Assembly: GCF_000374445.1 (NCBI RefSeq)
Contig: NZ_KB894420.1
Span: 62,001-126,000, forward strand
Source of the DNA: Actinokineospora enzanensis DSM 44649
GTDB taxonomy: Bacteria > Actinomycetota > Actinomycetes > Mycobacteriales > Pseudonocardiaceae
Length of the DNA: 64,000 nucleotides
Direction: 5' to 3'
In this document: in pieces, positions 23,136 to 31,201 of the stretch
Position numbering within the stretch: position 1 is the first letter of the stretch
Layout of the letters: each line of letters opens with the position of its first letter
Program-made: the position numbers and the translations under genes
The notes under the pieces: generated by a model
The model's database searches: none
What the model was told of the DNA's origin: nothing
What the model saw: only the letters and a program-made list of their open reading frames with translations

Positions 23136-25259
23136 ATGACCGCCCTGCTGTCCACCCCGCCCCGCCACCGCGTCGACGAGCCCGCGCCGCTCAAGCCCCC
23201 CGCGCGGATCGTCCGCCTGCTGCGTGGCCCGCTCGACCAACCCGCGTTCGTTCGCCCGGCCGCAATCGGACTGCTCGTCGCCACGGCGTTTCTGTACCTG
23301 TGGGACCTGACCGCGTCTGGCTACGGCAACAGCTTCTACGCAGCCGCCGTGCAGGCGGGCACCCAGAGTTGGAAGGCCTGGCTGTTCGGGTCGCTCGACG
23401 CGGGCAACGCGATCACCGTGGATAAACCACCGGGTGCGCTCTGGGTGGCCACCGCGTTCGCGCGGCTGTTCGGGTTCTCCAGTTTCACCGTGCTGGCGCC
23501 GCAGGCGTTGATGGGTGTGGCCTCGGTCGGGCTGCTCTACGCCACCGTCAAGCGCACCAACGGCCCGGTCGCGGGTCTGATCGCCGGTGCGACGCTGGCG
23601 GTGACGCCGGTCGCGGTGTTGATGTTCCGGTTCGACAACCCGGACGCGCTGCTCGTGCTGCTCATGGTCGCCGCCGCCTACTGCGTGGTGCGCGCCCTGG
23701 AGAAGGCAGGCGCGAAGTGGCTGATGTGGGCGGGTACCGCCATCGGGTTCGCCTTCCTGACCAAGATGATGCAGGCGTTCCTCGTCCTGCCCGCGTTCGC
23801 GCTGGTCTACCTGGTCGCCGCGCCCACGACGCTGCGCAAGCGTTTGCTGCACCTGGCGGGCGCGCTGGTCGCCGTGGTCGTCTCGGCCGGTTGGTACGTC
23901 GCGTTGGTCGAGTTGTGGCCTGCCGACGCCCGCCCGTACATCGGCGGTTCCACCACCAACAGCCTGCTCGAACTCGCCCTCGGCTACAACGGCCTCGGTC
24001 GCATCTTCGGCGGCGAGGGCGCGGGCGGCGGCGGTGGGGGTGGCATGTCGACCGGCTTCGGTGGCGCCACCGGCATCACCCGCATGTTCGGCACCGCGTT
24101 CGGCACCGAGATCTCCTGGTTGCTGCCCGCCGCGCTGATCGCCCTGGTCGCAGGCCTGTGGTTCACCCGCCGCGCCCCGCGCACCGATCAGACCCGGGCC
24201 GCGCTGCTGCTGTGGGGTGGCTGGCTGGTGGTGACCGCCCTGGTGTTCAGCTACATGGACGGCATCATCCACCCGTACTACACGGTCGCCCTGGCCCCGG
24301 CGCTCGGCGCCCTGGTCGGTATCGGCACCCGGGAACTGTGGCGCGGCCGGACCGCTTTCGGCCCGCGCGCCGCGCTGGCCGCCATGGTCGCCGTGACCGC
24401 CGTGTGGGACTTCATCCTGCTCGACCGCGACACCTCTTTCCTGCCGTGGCTTCGGTATGTGATCGCCGGTCTCGGTCTGCTCGCCGCCGTGGTGCTGCTG
24501 GTCGGTCTGCCCCGTGCCCGCCAGGCGATCGCCGTCGTCCTCACCGCCGCCGTTCTCAGCCTCGGCCTGGGCGGCGCGGCCTGGGCGGTCAGCACCGCCG
24601 GGCAGGCGCACACCGGGTCCATCCCCACCTCGGGTCCGGCGAGCAGTGCCCAGGGCGGCGGCCCCGGCGGCATGATGGGCGGCACCCCGTCCGGCTCGGC
24701 AGGCTCTGCCGGGTCCGGTTCGGACTCGACCGGCTCGACGCCGTTCGGCTCGGCTCCCTCCGGTTCGGGCACAGCCGGTTCGGATGGAGTGGGCTCGGAC
24801 GTCAACGGCACTGCCCCGTCCGGCTCGGGCTCGTCCGGTTCGGGGGCAGATGGTTCTGGGTCGGGTGGTGCCGGGTCGACCGACTCCGGGCGCACGGGTG
24901 ACCGGGGCATGGGGCGCGGTGGTGAGGTGAGCAGCGAGGTGACCGCGTTGCTCTCGGCGACCACCGGCAAGTGGGCCGCGGCGGTGTCCGGATCGCAGAC
25001 CGCCGCGTCGTTGGAGTTGGCCACCGGCAAGGCCGTCATCGCGATCGGCGGGTGGAGCGGTACCGACGACGCGCCGACCCTCGCCCAGTTCCAGGCGGCG
25101 GTCGCCGCGGGGGACATCGGCTACTACATCAGCGGTGGCCAGGGTGGCGGTGGGATGAGTGGTGGCACCTCGGCCGCCGCCGAGATCGCCGCCTGGGTCC
25201 AGGCCGACTTCACGGCCACCACGGTCGGCGGGTCCCAGGTCTACGACCTGACCAAGTAG
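23136..25259 (+). CDS. ArnT/GT39-type membrane glycosyltransferase with Gly/Ser-rich region
   Basis: This 707-residue protein starts after GAAAAGGGAACGCC. About a dozen membrane helices fill residues 40-490. The first external loop has NSFYAAAVQAGTQSWKAWLFGS and VDKPPGALWV, the PMT/ArnT family's acidic donor-binding region. Residues about 300-315 hold a glycine run. Residues 505-600 are a low-complexity Gly/Ser stretch with an SGSG-type repeat, and the C-terminal 110 residues form a small extracytoplasmic domain. It uses a polyprenyl-phosphate sugar, likely made by the upstream GT2, to glycosylate a cell-surface acceptor. Confidence 0.9.
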   Translation: MTALLSTPPRHRVDEPAPLKPPARIVRLLRGPLDQPAFVRPAAIGLLVATAFLYLWDLTASGYGNSFYAAAVQAGTQSWKAWLFGSLDAGNAITVDKPPGALWVATAFARLFGFSSFTVLAPQALMGVASVGLLYATVKRTNGPVAGLIAGATLAVTPVAVLMFRFDNPDALLVLLMVAAAYCVVRALEKAGAKWLMWAGTAIGFAFLTKMMQAFLVLPAFALVYLVAAPTTLRKRLLHLAGALVAVVVSAGWYVALVELWPADARPYIGGSTTNSLLELALGYNGLGRIFGGEGAGGGGGGGMSTGFGGATGITRMFGTAFGTEISWLLPAALIALVAGLWFTRRAPRTDQTRAALLLWGGWLVVTALVFSYMDGIIHPYYTVALAPALGALVGIGTRELWRGRTAFGPRAALAAMVAVTAVWDFILLDRDTSFLPWLRYVIAGLGLLAAVVLLVGLPRARQAIAVVLTAAVLSLGLGGAAWAVSTAGQAHTGSIPTSGPASSAQGGGPGGMMGGTPSGSAGSAGSGSDSTGSTPFGSAPSGSGTAGSDGVGSDVNGTAPSGSGSSGSGADGSGSGGAGSTDSGRTGDRGMGRGGEVSSEVTALLSATTGKWAAAVSGSQTAASLELATGKAVIAIGGWSGTDDAPTLAQFQAAVAAGDIGYYISGGQGGGGMSGGTSAAAEIAAWVQADFTATTVGGSQVYDLTK

Positions 25260-25271
25260 CCCCGCACAGTG

Positions 25272-25297
25272 CCCGGCGGCTCCGGTGAGCCGTCGGG
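25272..25297. terminator. Hairpin after the ArnT-like gene
   Basis: CCCGGCGGCTC and GAGCCGTCGGG pair over 11 positions with one mismatch around CGGT, 13 bases after the stop. It separates this operon from the convergent hypothetical gene. Confidence 0.65.
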
Positions 25298-25329
25298 CCT
25301 GCCCCGTCCCGATTGTCTGCTGTGGACTG

Positions 25330-26352
25330 TCAGGCTTCCGGTTCCTGCCACTGCAGGCCGTAGCTCAAGCCCTGCTGCAGGTCGTGGAACTCCAGCGCGA
25401 TATCGCCCACCCGGTCGATGTTCAGCAGGTCCGCGCCCGGCTCGAAATCCTCGTAGGCCTTGGCGGGCAGCCCGTTGATCCGCCACACCCGCGGGGGCGG
25501 GTTGGTCGGGTCGAAGCGCACCCGCACCGAGAACTCCTCGCACCGGCGCAGCGGGGTGAACACGTAGTAGGGGCGCATCCACGAGCGCGGATAGGAGGTG
25601 AACTTGATGCTGTAGTCGTGCCGCTGCCCCAGGCTCAGCGGGCTGGGCAGGCGGACCACGAAGCGGGTGTGGCTGGAGGAGACGCGCTGCTCCTCGACGA
25701 TCTCGCCGCCGTAGGCGATCTCCGCGCGGATCACCGAGTCGTCCGGGGCGCCCCGGTCGCGCGGCGCGCTCAGCGACAGGATCAGCTCGTCCAGCTCGTC
25801 CACCGCCGCCACGATCTGGCGCTGTTCGGTGAGCGTGGGGGTGTCCAGGTCCAGCCGGAGAGCCGCGCGCAGCGACTCGACGTACCAGCCGTCGGGGGAG
25901 TAGGAGCCTGCTTTGCGGTCGCGCATGCCCACGTCGTAGAGCAGCTCGGCGAGCAGCTGGAACGCGCTGTCGACCCGCCTGCGCGCGGTGCGCGGGTCGC
26001 GGTCGAACCGGTTGGCCAGCCAGTCGATGCGCTGGTCGAGGAAGCCGCCGTCGGCCTCCTTGTGCAGGCCGAGCGCCACCGAGGCGGCCAGGTCCAGGTC
26101 GGAGGGCAGCCGGGCGCTGAGGTGGGTCAGCTGGAGCACCAGCTTGCGCCGCACCAGCGCCGGGTCGTCGATACCGGTGATCCCGCAGGCCATCCGCAGC
26201 GCCCGGCCGACCCGGTTGTGCAGGTCGTCGGAGCGCACCCCGCGACCGCGCCGGATCTCCTTCAGCTCGCTGACCACCTCGGCGATCTGCACACCCACCA
26301 CCTGCTCGCCCACCGCTTTCCGCACTCGCCCGGCCCGCACCTTTTCCTCCAC
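25330..26352 (-). CDS. Conserved hypothetical protein (helical N-half, beta C-half)
   Basis: This 340-residue soluble protein is not recognised. The N-terminal 130 residues are helical, with an arginine-rich VSELKEIRRGRGVRSDDLHNR that resembles a short HTH-like region and NRVGRALRMACGI. The C-terminal half (residues 205-340) is beta-rich with VSSSHTRFVVRLPSPLSLGQ and ends DLQQGLSYGLQWQEPEA. No catalytic motif, signal peptide or membrane helix is visible. It probably belongs to a family widespread in actinomycetes. Downstream is the ArnT-like gene on the opposite strand. Confidence 0.75.
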   Translation of the reverse strand: MEEKVRAGRVRKAVGEQVVGVQIAEVVSELKEIRRGRGVRSDDLHNRVGRALRMACGITGIDDPALVRRKLVLQLTHLSARLPSDLDLAASVALGLHKEADGGFLDQRIDWLANRFDRDPRTARRRVDSAFQLLAELLYDVGMRDRKAGSYSPDGWYVESLRAALRLDLDTPTLTEQRQIVAAVDELDELILSLSAPRDRGAPDDSVIRAEIAYGGEIVEEQRVSSSHTRFVVRLPSPLSLGQRHDYSIKFTSYPRSWMRPYYVFTPLRRCEEFSVRVRFDPTNPPPRVWRINGLPAKAYEDFEPGADLLNIDRVGDIALEFHDLQQGLSYGLQWQEPEA

Positions 26353-26572
26353 CCAGGATCGCAGAACTCGGCCGGGTGTAACCAGTGCCAGTCACGGCGG
26401 GCACCCGGACCTGTTGACAAATCAAGGACAACGCTGGGGCGGCGGGCGGAAACAAAGGCGGTGGTCCACGCTCCCCGCGCGAACCACCGCCTTCCCCCCG
26501 CCCCCGATCCATTACCCGGCCCCGACCGGGCGACCGACGGGCGGGACACCGCGTGGTGCCCCGCCGGGTCGT

Positions 26573-26629
26573 TCACTGCAGCGTGACCAGGGTGCCCAGC
26601 ACCCACACCGGCATCGAGTGGCTCTCCAT
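26573..26629 (-). CDS. Candidate 18-residue peptide gene
   Basis: An ATG with a near-perfect ribosome binding site (GAGGAGGTGGAAGCC before ATG) opens an 18-codon frame, MESHSMPVWVLGTLVTLQ. It is the last of three tiny frames around the Crp gene, all on the same strand. The peptide is short and moderately hydrophobic. It might be a leader peptide, a signal or a chance frame; the strong ribosome binding site is the main support. Confidence 0.4.
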   Translation of the reverse strand: MESHSMPVWVLGTLVTLQ

Positions 26630-26723
26630 GGCTTCCACCTCCTCACCGTGCCGCGGGCAGCCTCCAGCCCGCGTCGAACTCGGTTGTTACCGCGAGAAAG
26701 TCGCTAGAAAGAAGATTCCCGGC

Positions 26724-26822
26724 CTAGAACCCGGACACGAGCAGCATCCCGGAGCCGACACCCGCCAGGAAGGACCAGAATCCCATTCGGGCCACCGATC
26801 CCATCGTCATGAGCATTCGCAT
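26724..26822 (-). CDS. Candidate 32-residue hydrophobic peptide gene
   Basis: An ATG preceded by GGGGAGGTAAGCACT opens a 32-codon frame. The product begins MRMLMTMGSVARMGFW and continues as a glycine-rich hydrophobic helix (SFLAGVGSGMLLVSGF), so it is a plausible single-helix membrane micro-protein. It lies 86 bases downstream of the Crp gene on the same strand. No known family is recognised. Confidence 0.5.
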   Translation of the reverse strand: MRMLMTMGSVARMGFWSFLAGVGSGMLLVSGF

Positions 26823-26908
26823 AGTGCTTACCTCCCCGTTTCCCCGCACCGTCCCGCAGTGACAACAATGCCCCGGTCGGGAGACCGGGGCGATGACACG
26901 GGGCAGGG

Positions 26909-27610
26909 TCAGTGCATGCCATTTGGCATATCGCCGACGAAGGCACGCAGCACGTCGGGGCGGGCGATCACGGTCTGCCTGCGGGTGGTGACCACGATGC
27001 CGCGGTCGCGCAGCACCGCGAAGGCACGGGCCACGGCGCGCAGCGAGGCGCCGACCCGGTTGGCGGTGTCCTGCTGGGTGAACGGCACGCGCAGCGCCAC
27101 GCCGGTGTCGGTGGGCACCCCGTGCGTCTGGGACAGCCACAGCAGGAACGCGGCGACCCGGCGGGTGACGTCCATGGTGGCCGAGTCGGCGCGGGCGGTC
27201 TCCGCCTCCATCAGCCTGCCCGCCAGCTGCTTGATCATTGCCAGCGCCACCGCGGGCCGGTCCAGCAGCAGCGCGCTGAACTCGGTCGCGCGCAGCACCA
27301 CGGCCCGGACCTCCTCCAGGCTCTCCACGCTGGCGGTGCGCATCCAGCCGTGCAGCGCGGCCAGGTCGCCCAGCACGTCGCCGGGGCCGCGGAAGGCCAG
27401 CAGCACGGTCTGCCCGTCCGGGCGGTGCGAGAGCACCCGGGTCCAGCCGCGCAGCAGGACCAGCACGTGGTCGGTGGGGTCGCCCTGCCGCAGCAGCACC
27501 TCGCCCGCGGCGTACGTGCGTGGCAACCCCAGGCCGACCACGTGCTCGCGGTCTTCCTCGGCCAGGTATGCCATCAGGGACTCGGCAACCAGTTCACTCG
27601 GAAGGCGCAT
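26909..27610 (-). CDS. Crp/Fnr-family transcriptional regulator
   Basis: This 233-residue protein has a cyclic-nucleotide-binding-type beta barrel (residues 20-120: AAGEVLLRQGDPTDHVLVLL, LLAFRGPGDVLGDLAAL), a dimerisation helix, and a C-terminal winged helix (VPFTQQDTANRVGASLRAVARAFAVL). The phosphate-binding cassette usually has an R-T/S pair; here the equivalent is GWMRTASVES, with partial agreement, so ligand binding is uncertain. The ATG follows AAGGGTGG. It sits between a 31-codon frame 10 bases upstream and two small frames downstream, all on the minus strand. Confidence 0.9.
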   Translation of the reverse strand: MRLPSELVAESLMAYLAEEDREHVVGLGLPRTYAAGEVLLRQGDPTDHVLVLLRGWTRVLSHRPDGQTVLLAFRGPGDVLGDLAALHGWMRTASVESLEEVRAVVLRATEFSALLLDRPAVALAMIKQLAGRLMEAETARADSATMDVTRRVAAFLLWLSQTHGVPTDTGVALRVPFTQQDTANRVGASLRAVARAFAVLRDRGIVVTTRRQTVIARPDVLRAFVGDMPNGMH

Positions 27611-27620
27611 GGACCACCCT

Positions 27621-27716
27621 TCACCGCCGGCGCACCGCGATGATCATCGCGCCGCCGGCCACGTTGGCGCCACCGGGACCGTCCGGTCCCGGTGGCCTGC
27701 GTAGCTCGGTTTCCAT
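27621..27716 (-). CDS. Candidate 31-residue peptide gene upstream of the Crp regulator
   Basis: An ATG preceded by GAGAGGAGTCCGTG opens a 31-codon frame whose stop lies 10 bases before the Crp start. The product begins METELRRPPGPDGPGG and ends AMIIAVRRR. Its middle codons coincide with an 11-bp inverted repeat (CCACCGGGACC/GGTCCCGGTGG, 27670-27695). The element could therefore be a leader peptide with an attenuator hairpin or a real peptide. Confidence 0.45.
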   Translation of the reverse strand: METELRRPPGPDGPGGANVAGGAMIIAVRRR

Positions 27717-27797
27717 CACGGACTCCTCTCGTCGCCGACGTGGTCCTCGGTCGACGGTAATGCGCGCGGCCCCGCGGCCGGGTGCGCGCAGGGCGAT

Positions 27798-27832
27798 TGA
27801 CCAGGTTCTGTCCACGGGGGAAGACCTGGTCA
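27798..27832. promoter_or_regulatory. Inverted repeat upstream of the Crp/micro-ORF unit
   Basis: TGACCAGGT (27798-27806) and ACCTGGTCA (27824-27832) are perfectly inverted with a 17-base spacer. The repeat overlaps the methyltransferase stop codon and lies 82 bases upstream of the 31-codon frame. It may be a regulator operator for that unit or a weak terminator for the methyltransferase. Confidence 0.45.
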
Positions 27833-28471
27833 CGGCCCTGTTCGGGCCAGTACGCGGGCCTGTGGCACGCGCGCGTCTGGGTCGCGCAGCACCCGGGTGT
27901 CCACGGTGAGCCCGGCATCGGCCAACCACCCGCACACCCGGTCGACCGGCTGTCGGTACACGTCCAGCGCGATGCCGGTGTGACCGTAGCCCTCGGTCTT
28001 GTGGCTGCGCAGGTCGCCGACGTGGAAGGCCAGCAGCAGCCATCCGCCGGGGCGCAGGACGCGGGCGAACTCGGCGAACGCCGCGGGCATGTGCTCGGCG
28101 GGCAGGTGGACGGTCGAGTACCAGGCGAGCACCCCGGCCAGGGACGCGTCCGGCTGGTCCAGGGCGAGCATCGAGCCCTGGCGGAACCGCAGTCCAGGGT
28201 GGCCCCGGCGGGCGATGGCGAGCATCTCCGCCGACAGGTCGACGCCCGAGACGTCCAGGCCCGCGGCGGCGAGGTGGCCGATGAGCCGTCCGGTGCCGCA
28301 GCCCGCGTCCAGCACCGGGCCGCCGCCGTCTGCCAGGACGAGGTCCGCGAACGCGGTGAGCAGTGCCCGGTCCTGGAGGTCGGTGGCGATGGCGGGCACG
28401 GTCGCGGCATAGCCGGGCGCCACGGTGTCGTAGGCCGCGCGGGTGGCGGTGAGGAAGGAGGGCTCGGTCAT
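27830..28471 (-). CDS. Class I SAM-dependent methyltransferase
   Basis: This 213-residue protein has the methyltransferase_11/25 fold with motif I VLDAGCGTGRLIGHLAAAG, SGVDLSAEMLAIARR, and the motif IV-V region LAGVLAWYSTVHLP and VLRPGGWLLLAFHVGD. The acceptor is unknown; the residue pattern resembles small-molecule methyltransferases. It follows the tandem glycosyltransferases on the same strand and may act with them on the same metabolite, though a 92-base gap separates it. Confidence 0.9.
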   Translation of the reverse strand: MTEPSFLTATRAAYDTVAPGYAATVPAIATDLQDRALLTAFADLVLADGGGPVLDAGCGTGRLIGHLAAAGLDVSGVDLSAEMLAIARRGHPGLRFRQGSMLALDQPDASLAGVLAWYSTVHLPAEHMPAAFAEFARVLRPGGWLLLAFHVGDLRSHKTEGYGHTGIALDVYRQPVDRVCGWLADAGLTVDTRVLRDPDARVPQARVLARTGP

Positions 28472-28563
28472 GCCCGGGGACCGTAACCGCGGGGACCGTC
28501 ACCGGTCGGCGGACAGCGCCATCGCGAGAGCCGAGACGATGCCACCGACCGGTGCGGGGAGGT

Positions 28564-29724
28564 TCAGGCGTATTCGGGCAGCCGCTCGGCCACCTCGGCG
28601 GGCGTGGGCATGGCCGCGATCTCGTCGGCCAGGGAGCGCGCGAGCTTCGTCGCGGACTCGTCGGCCAGCAGGCCGTCGGCGGCCGCGGTGACGGCCTCGG
28701 CGGTCAGGCCGGGGCCGACCAGCTGCCTGCCGCTGCCGTGGGCGCTGATCGCGTCGGCGTTCACGAACTGGTCGGCGCCCTGTGGCAGCACCAGCTGCGG
28801 CACTCCCACCGCCGCGGTTCCCAGGGTGGTGCCCGCGCCGCCGTGGTGCACGACCAGGTCGGTGTGCGGGAGCAGGTCGGCCTGCGGGACCCAGGGCAGC
28901 ACGGTGACGTTCGCGGGCACGTCACCCAGCGAGTCGACGGGCACCGTGGGGCCTGCCGCGACCAGGACCCGGTGGCCGGTGGCGGCCAGTCCGTCGATCG
29001 CCGCGCGCAGCACGCTCGCGCTGCCGAACGCGGTGCCCAGGGTCAGGTAGATCAGCTTCTCGCGGTGCTCGGTCACCCAGTCGGGCAGCTCGCCCGGCTC
29101 GGCGAAAGCCGTGGGGCGCAACGGGATCCGGCTGACGTACCCCGCCGCGTGCTCGGGGTCCTGGAGTGAGAGCGGGTAGATGTCCAGGTAGGGGGTGCCG
29201 CCGGGGAAGCCGGGCGTGCCGCCGTACTCGACGCCGACCTCCTCGGCCAGCGCGCTCAGCCAGTCCTGCGGCCGGAACGTCGTGTTCGACATGGTGCCGC
29301 GGCCGATCCCGTGGCACACCGCGGGCACGCCCTCGGCGGCCGCCGCGATCGCCGCGCCGGGCGCGCCCGCCTCGTAGATGACCAGGTCGGGGCGGCGTTC
29401 GGCGAGCACCGGCCGGAGCGTGGCCACGGTGGAGCGGGGCAGCACGTCGCCGAACACCCGGGTGGCGATGCGGTTCTGCGCGTCCTGGTCGAGCCGGACG
29501 TGCTCACCGGGCATGATCCGGTGCTCGCGCATGGCGTCGCCGAACGCGGCCTGCATGTCGGCACCTGCGTGCACGACGTCCAGGCCGAGCGCCACCAGCG
29601 GCGGGTGGAAGTTGCCCCAGGTGCTGTAGATGATCTCGTGCCCCTGGTCGCGCGCGGCGAGCGCGAGTGGGAGCAGCGGGTAGGTGTGCCCGTGTGAGGG
29701 CAGGCTGTTGAAGAGGATCTTCAC
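28564..29724 (-). CDS. Family 1 glycosyltransferase (macrolide/natural-product type), copy A
   Basis: This 386-residue GT-B enzyme starts at GTG 29724 with VKILFNSLPSHGHTYPLLPLA, carrying the H of the catalytic dyad. The C-terminal donor-binding signature reads NVTVLPWVPQADLLPHTDLVVHHGGAGTT and VPQLVLPQGADQFVNAD. It would transfer a sugar from an NDP donor to a small molecule such as a terpenoid, polyketide or xenobiotic. It is a tandem paralogue of the next gene upstream; a 17-bp tandem repeat lies between them. An in-frame ATG at 29796 is unlikely. Confidence 0.92.
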   Translation of the reverse strand: MKILFNSLPSHGHTYPLLPLALAARDQGHEIIYSTWGNFHPPLVALGLDVVHAGADMQAAFGDAMREHRIMPGEHVRLDQDAQNRIATRVFGDVLPRSTVATLRPVLAERRPDLVIYEAGAPGAAIAAAAEGVPAVCHGIGRGTMSNTTFRPQDWLSALAEEVGVEYGGTPGFPGGTPYLDIYPLSLQDPEHAAGYVSRIPLRPTAFAEPGELPDWVTEHREKLIYLTLGTAFGSASVLRAAIDGLAATGHRVLVAAGPTVPVDSLGDVPANVTVLPWVPQADLLPHTDLVVHHGGAGTTLGTAAVGVPQLVLPQGADQFVNADAISAHGSGRQLVGPGLTAEAVTAAADGLLADESATKLARSLADEIAAMPTPAEVAERLPEYA

Positions 29725-29900
29725 AGCACCACGGTAGGGAAGTTCCGGAATGAACGCTCCCGCGATAATCCGGACATATCCCGGAATCCGGCACACGGTG
29801 CCCGTTTCGGTGCGTCGCCCTGGTCACCCGTCGCCGGTCGGTGGGACGGCCCCCACCGACCGGCGAGTGCCCGGATCGGACGGGTGTCCGGACAAGAAGA

Positions 29901-29968
29901 GTGTCCAGAGCAGCGGAGTGTTCAGAGCAGCGGAGTGTTCAGAGCAGCGGAGTGTTCAGAGCAGCGGA
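29901..29968. repeat. Four tandem copies of a 17-bp unit
   Basis: GTGTTCAGAGCAGCGGA is repeated four times in direct succession (29901, 29918, 29935, 29952; the first copy has C for T) and begins a fifth time at 29969. It lies in the 253-base gap between the two glycosyltransferase genes, 10 bases beyond the stop of the upstream copy. Copy number may vary between strains. Confidence 0.97.
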
Positions 29969-29977
29969 GTGTACGGA

Positions 29978-31141
29978 TCAGACGTAGGTCGACAGGGTGG
30001 CGGCGGTCTCCGCCGGGGATGGCATGGCGGCGATCTCGTCGGCCAGCGCCCGCACGCACTCGGCGACCGCGGTGTCGGTCAGCAGCTCCCCGGCCAGCGC
30101 GGTGATCGCCTTGGCGGTCTGCGCCTCGCCTGCGAGCTGCCGGGCCGCGCCGGTGCCGGTGATCGCGTCGGCGTTGATGAACTGGTCGGCGCCCTGCGGC
30201 AGGAACAGCTGCGGTATCCCCGCCGCTGCCGTACCCAGGGTGGTGCCCGAGCCGCCGTGGTGGGCCACCAGGTCGGCGTGCGGGAGCACCTCGGCCTGCG
30301 GGACCCAGGGCAGCACGGTCACGTTGTCCGGCGACGCCCCGAGCGAGTCCACCGGCACCGTCGGGCCCGCGGCCACCAGCACCCGGTGGCCGGTGGCGGC
30401 CAGGCCCCGGATGGCGGCACGCATCACCGCGGAGCTGCCGAACGCGGTGCCCAGGGTCAGGTAGATCAGCTTCTCGCGGTGCTCGGCCACCCAGTCGGGC
30501 AGCTCCCCCGGCTCGGCGAACGCGGTCGGGCGCAGCGGGACCCGGGTGGTGTACTTGGCCGCGTAGGCCGGGTCCTGCGCGGACAGCGGGTAGATGTCCA
30601 GATAGGGGTCGCTGCCCGGGTGGCCTGCGTTGATGGCGAACTCCACGCCGTTGTCGGCGGCCAGCGCGCCCAGCCATTCCTTCATGCCGGGCAGCTCGTC
30701 CAGTCCGCCGCCGCGGCCGAACCCGTGGCACAGGGCGGGCACGCCCTCGGCGCGGGCGGCGATGCCGACGCCGATCGCCCCGGACTCGTAGACGACCAGG
30801 TCGGGGCGGCGTTCGGCGATCAGCGGGCGCACCGTGGCCACCGCGGCGCGGGGCAGCAGCTCGCCGAACACCCGCACCGCAGCCGCGCGGATGACACCCT
30901 CGTCGAGCTGGGCGTGCGTGCCGCTCGCGGGGCGTTCGACACCCGCGAGCGCGTCGGCGAACGCGCCGTTCATGTCGCCGCCGCCGCGCACGACCTCGAA
31001 GCCGAGCGCGACCAGCGGCGGGTGGAAGTTGTCCCAGGTGGCGTAGATGATCTCGTGCCCCTGGTCGCGCGCGGCCACGGCGAGCGGGAGCAGCGGGTAG
31101 GTGTGCCCGTGCGAGGGCAGACTGCTGAAGAGGATCTTCAC
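29978..31141 (-). CDS. Family 1 glycosyltransferase, copy B
   Basis: This 387-residue GT-B enzyme is clearly paralogous to the downstream copy: VKILFSSLPSHGHTYPLLPLA, DNFHPPLVALGFEVV, LPWVPQAEVLPHADLVAHHGGSGTT, IPQLFLPQGADQFINAD. The acceptor-binding middle part differs more (FGRGGGLDELPGMKEWLGAL against FRPQDWLSALAEEV), so the two may use different acceptors. It follows idi on the same strand with a 60-base gap, which suggests, but does not show, a terpenoid acceptor. Confidence 0.92.
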   Translation of the reverse strand: MKILFSSLPSHGHTYPLLPLAVAARDQGHEIIYATWDNFHPPLVALGFEVVRGGGDMNGAFADALAGVERPASGTHAQLDEGVIRAAAVRVFGELLPRAAVATVRPLIAERRPDLVVYESGAIGVGIAARAEGVPALCHGFGRGGGLDELPGMKEWLGALAADNGVEFAINAGHPGSDPYLDIYPLSAQDPAYAAKYTTRVPLRPTAFAEPGELPDWVAEHREKLIYLTLGTAFGSSAVMRAAIRGLAATGHRVLVAAGPTVPVDSLGASPDNVTVLPWVPQAEVLPHADLVAHHGGSGTTLGTAAAGIPQLFLPQGADQFINADAITGTGAARQLAGEAQTAKAITALAGELLTDTAVAECVRALADEIAAMPSPAETAATLSTYV

Positions 31142-31201
31142 CAGTCCACGGTAGGGAACTTTCCCACCGGCGCGGTCACCCTTTTCGGTGACCTCCGCCG
31201 C

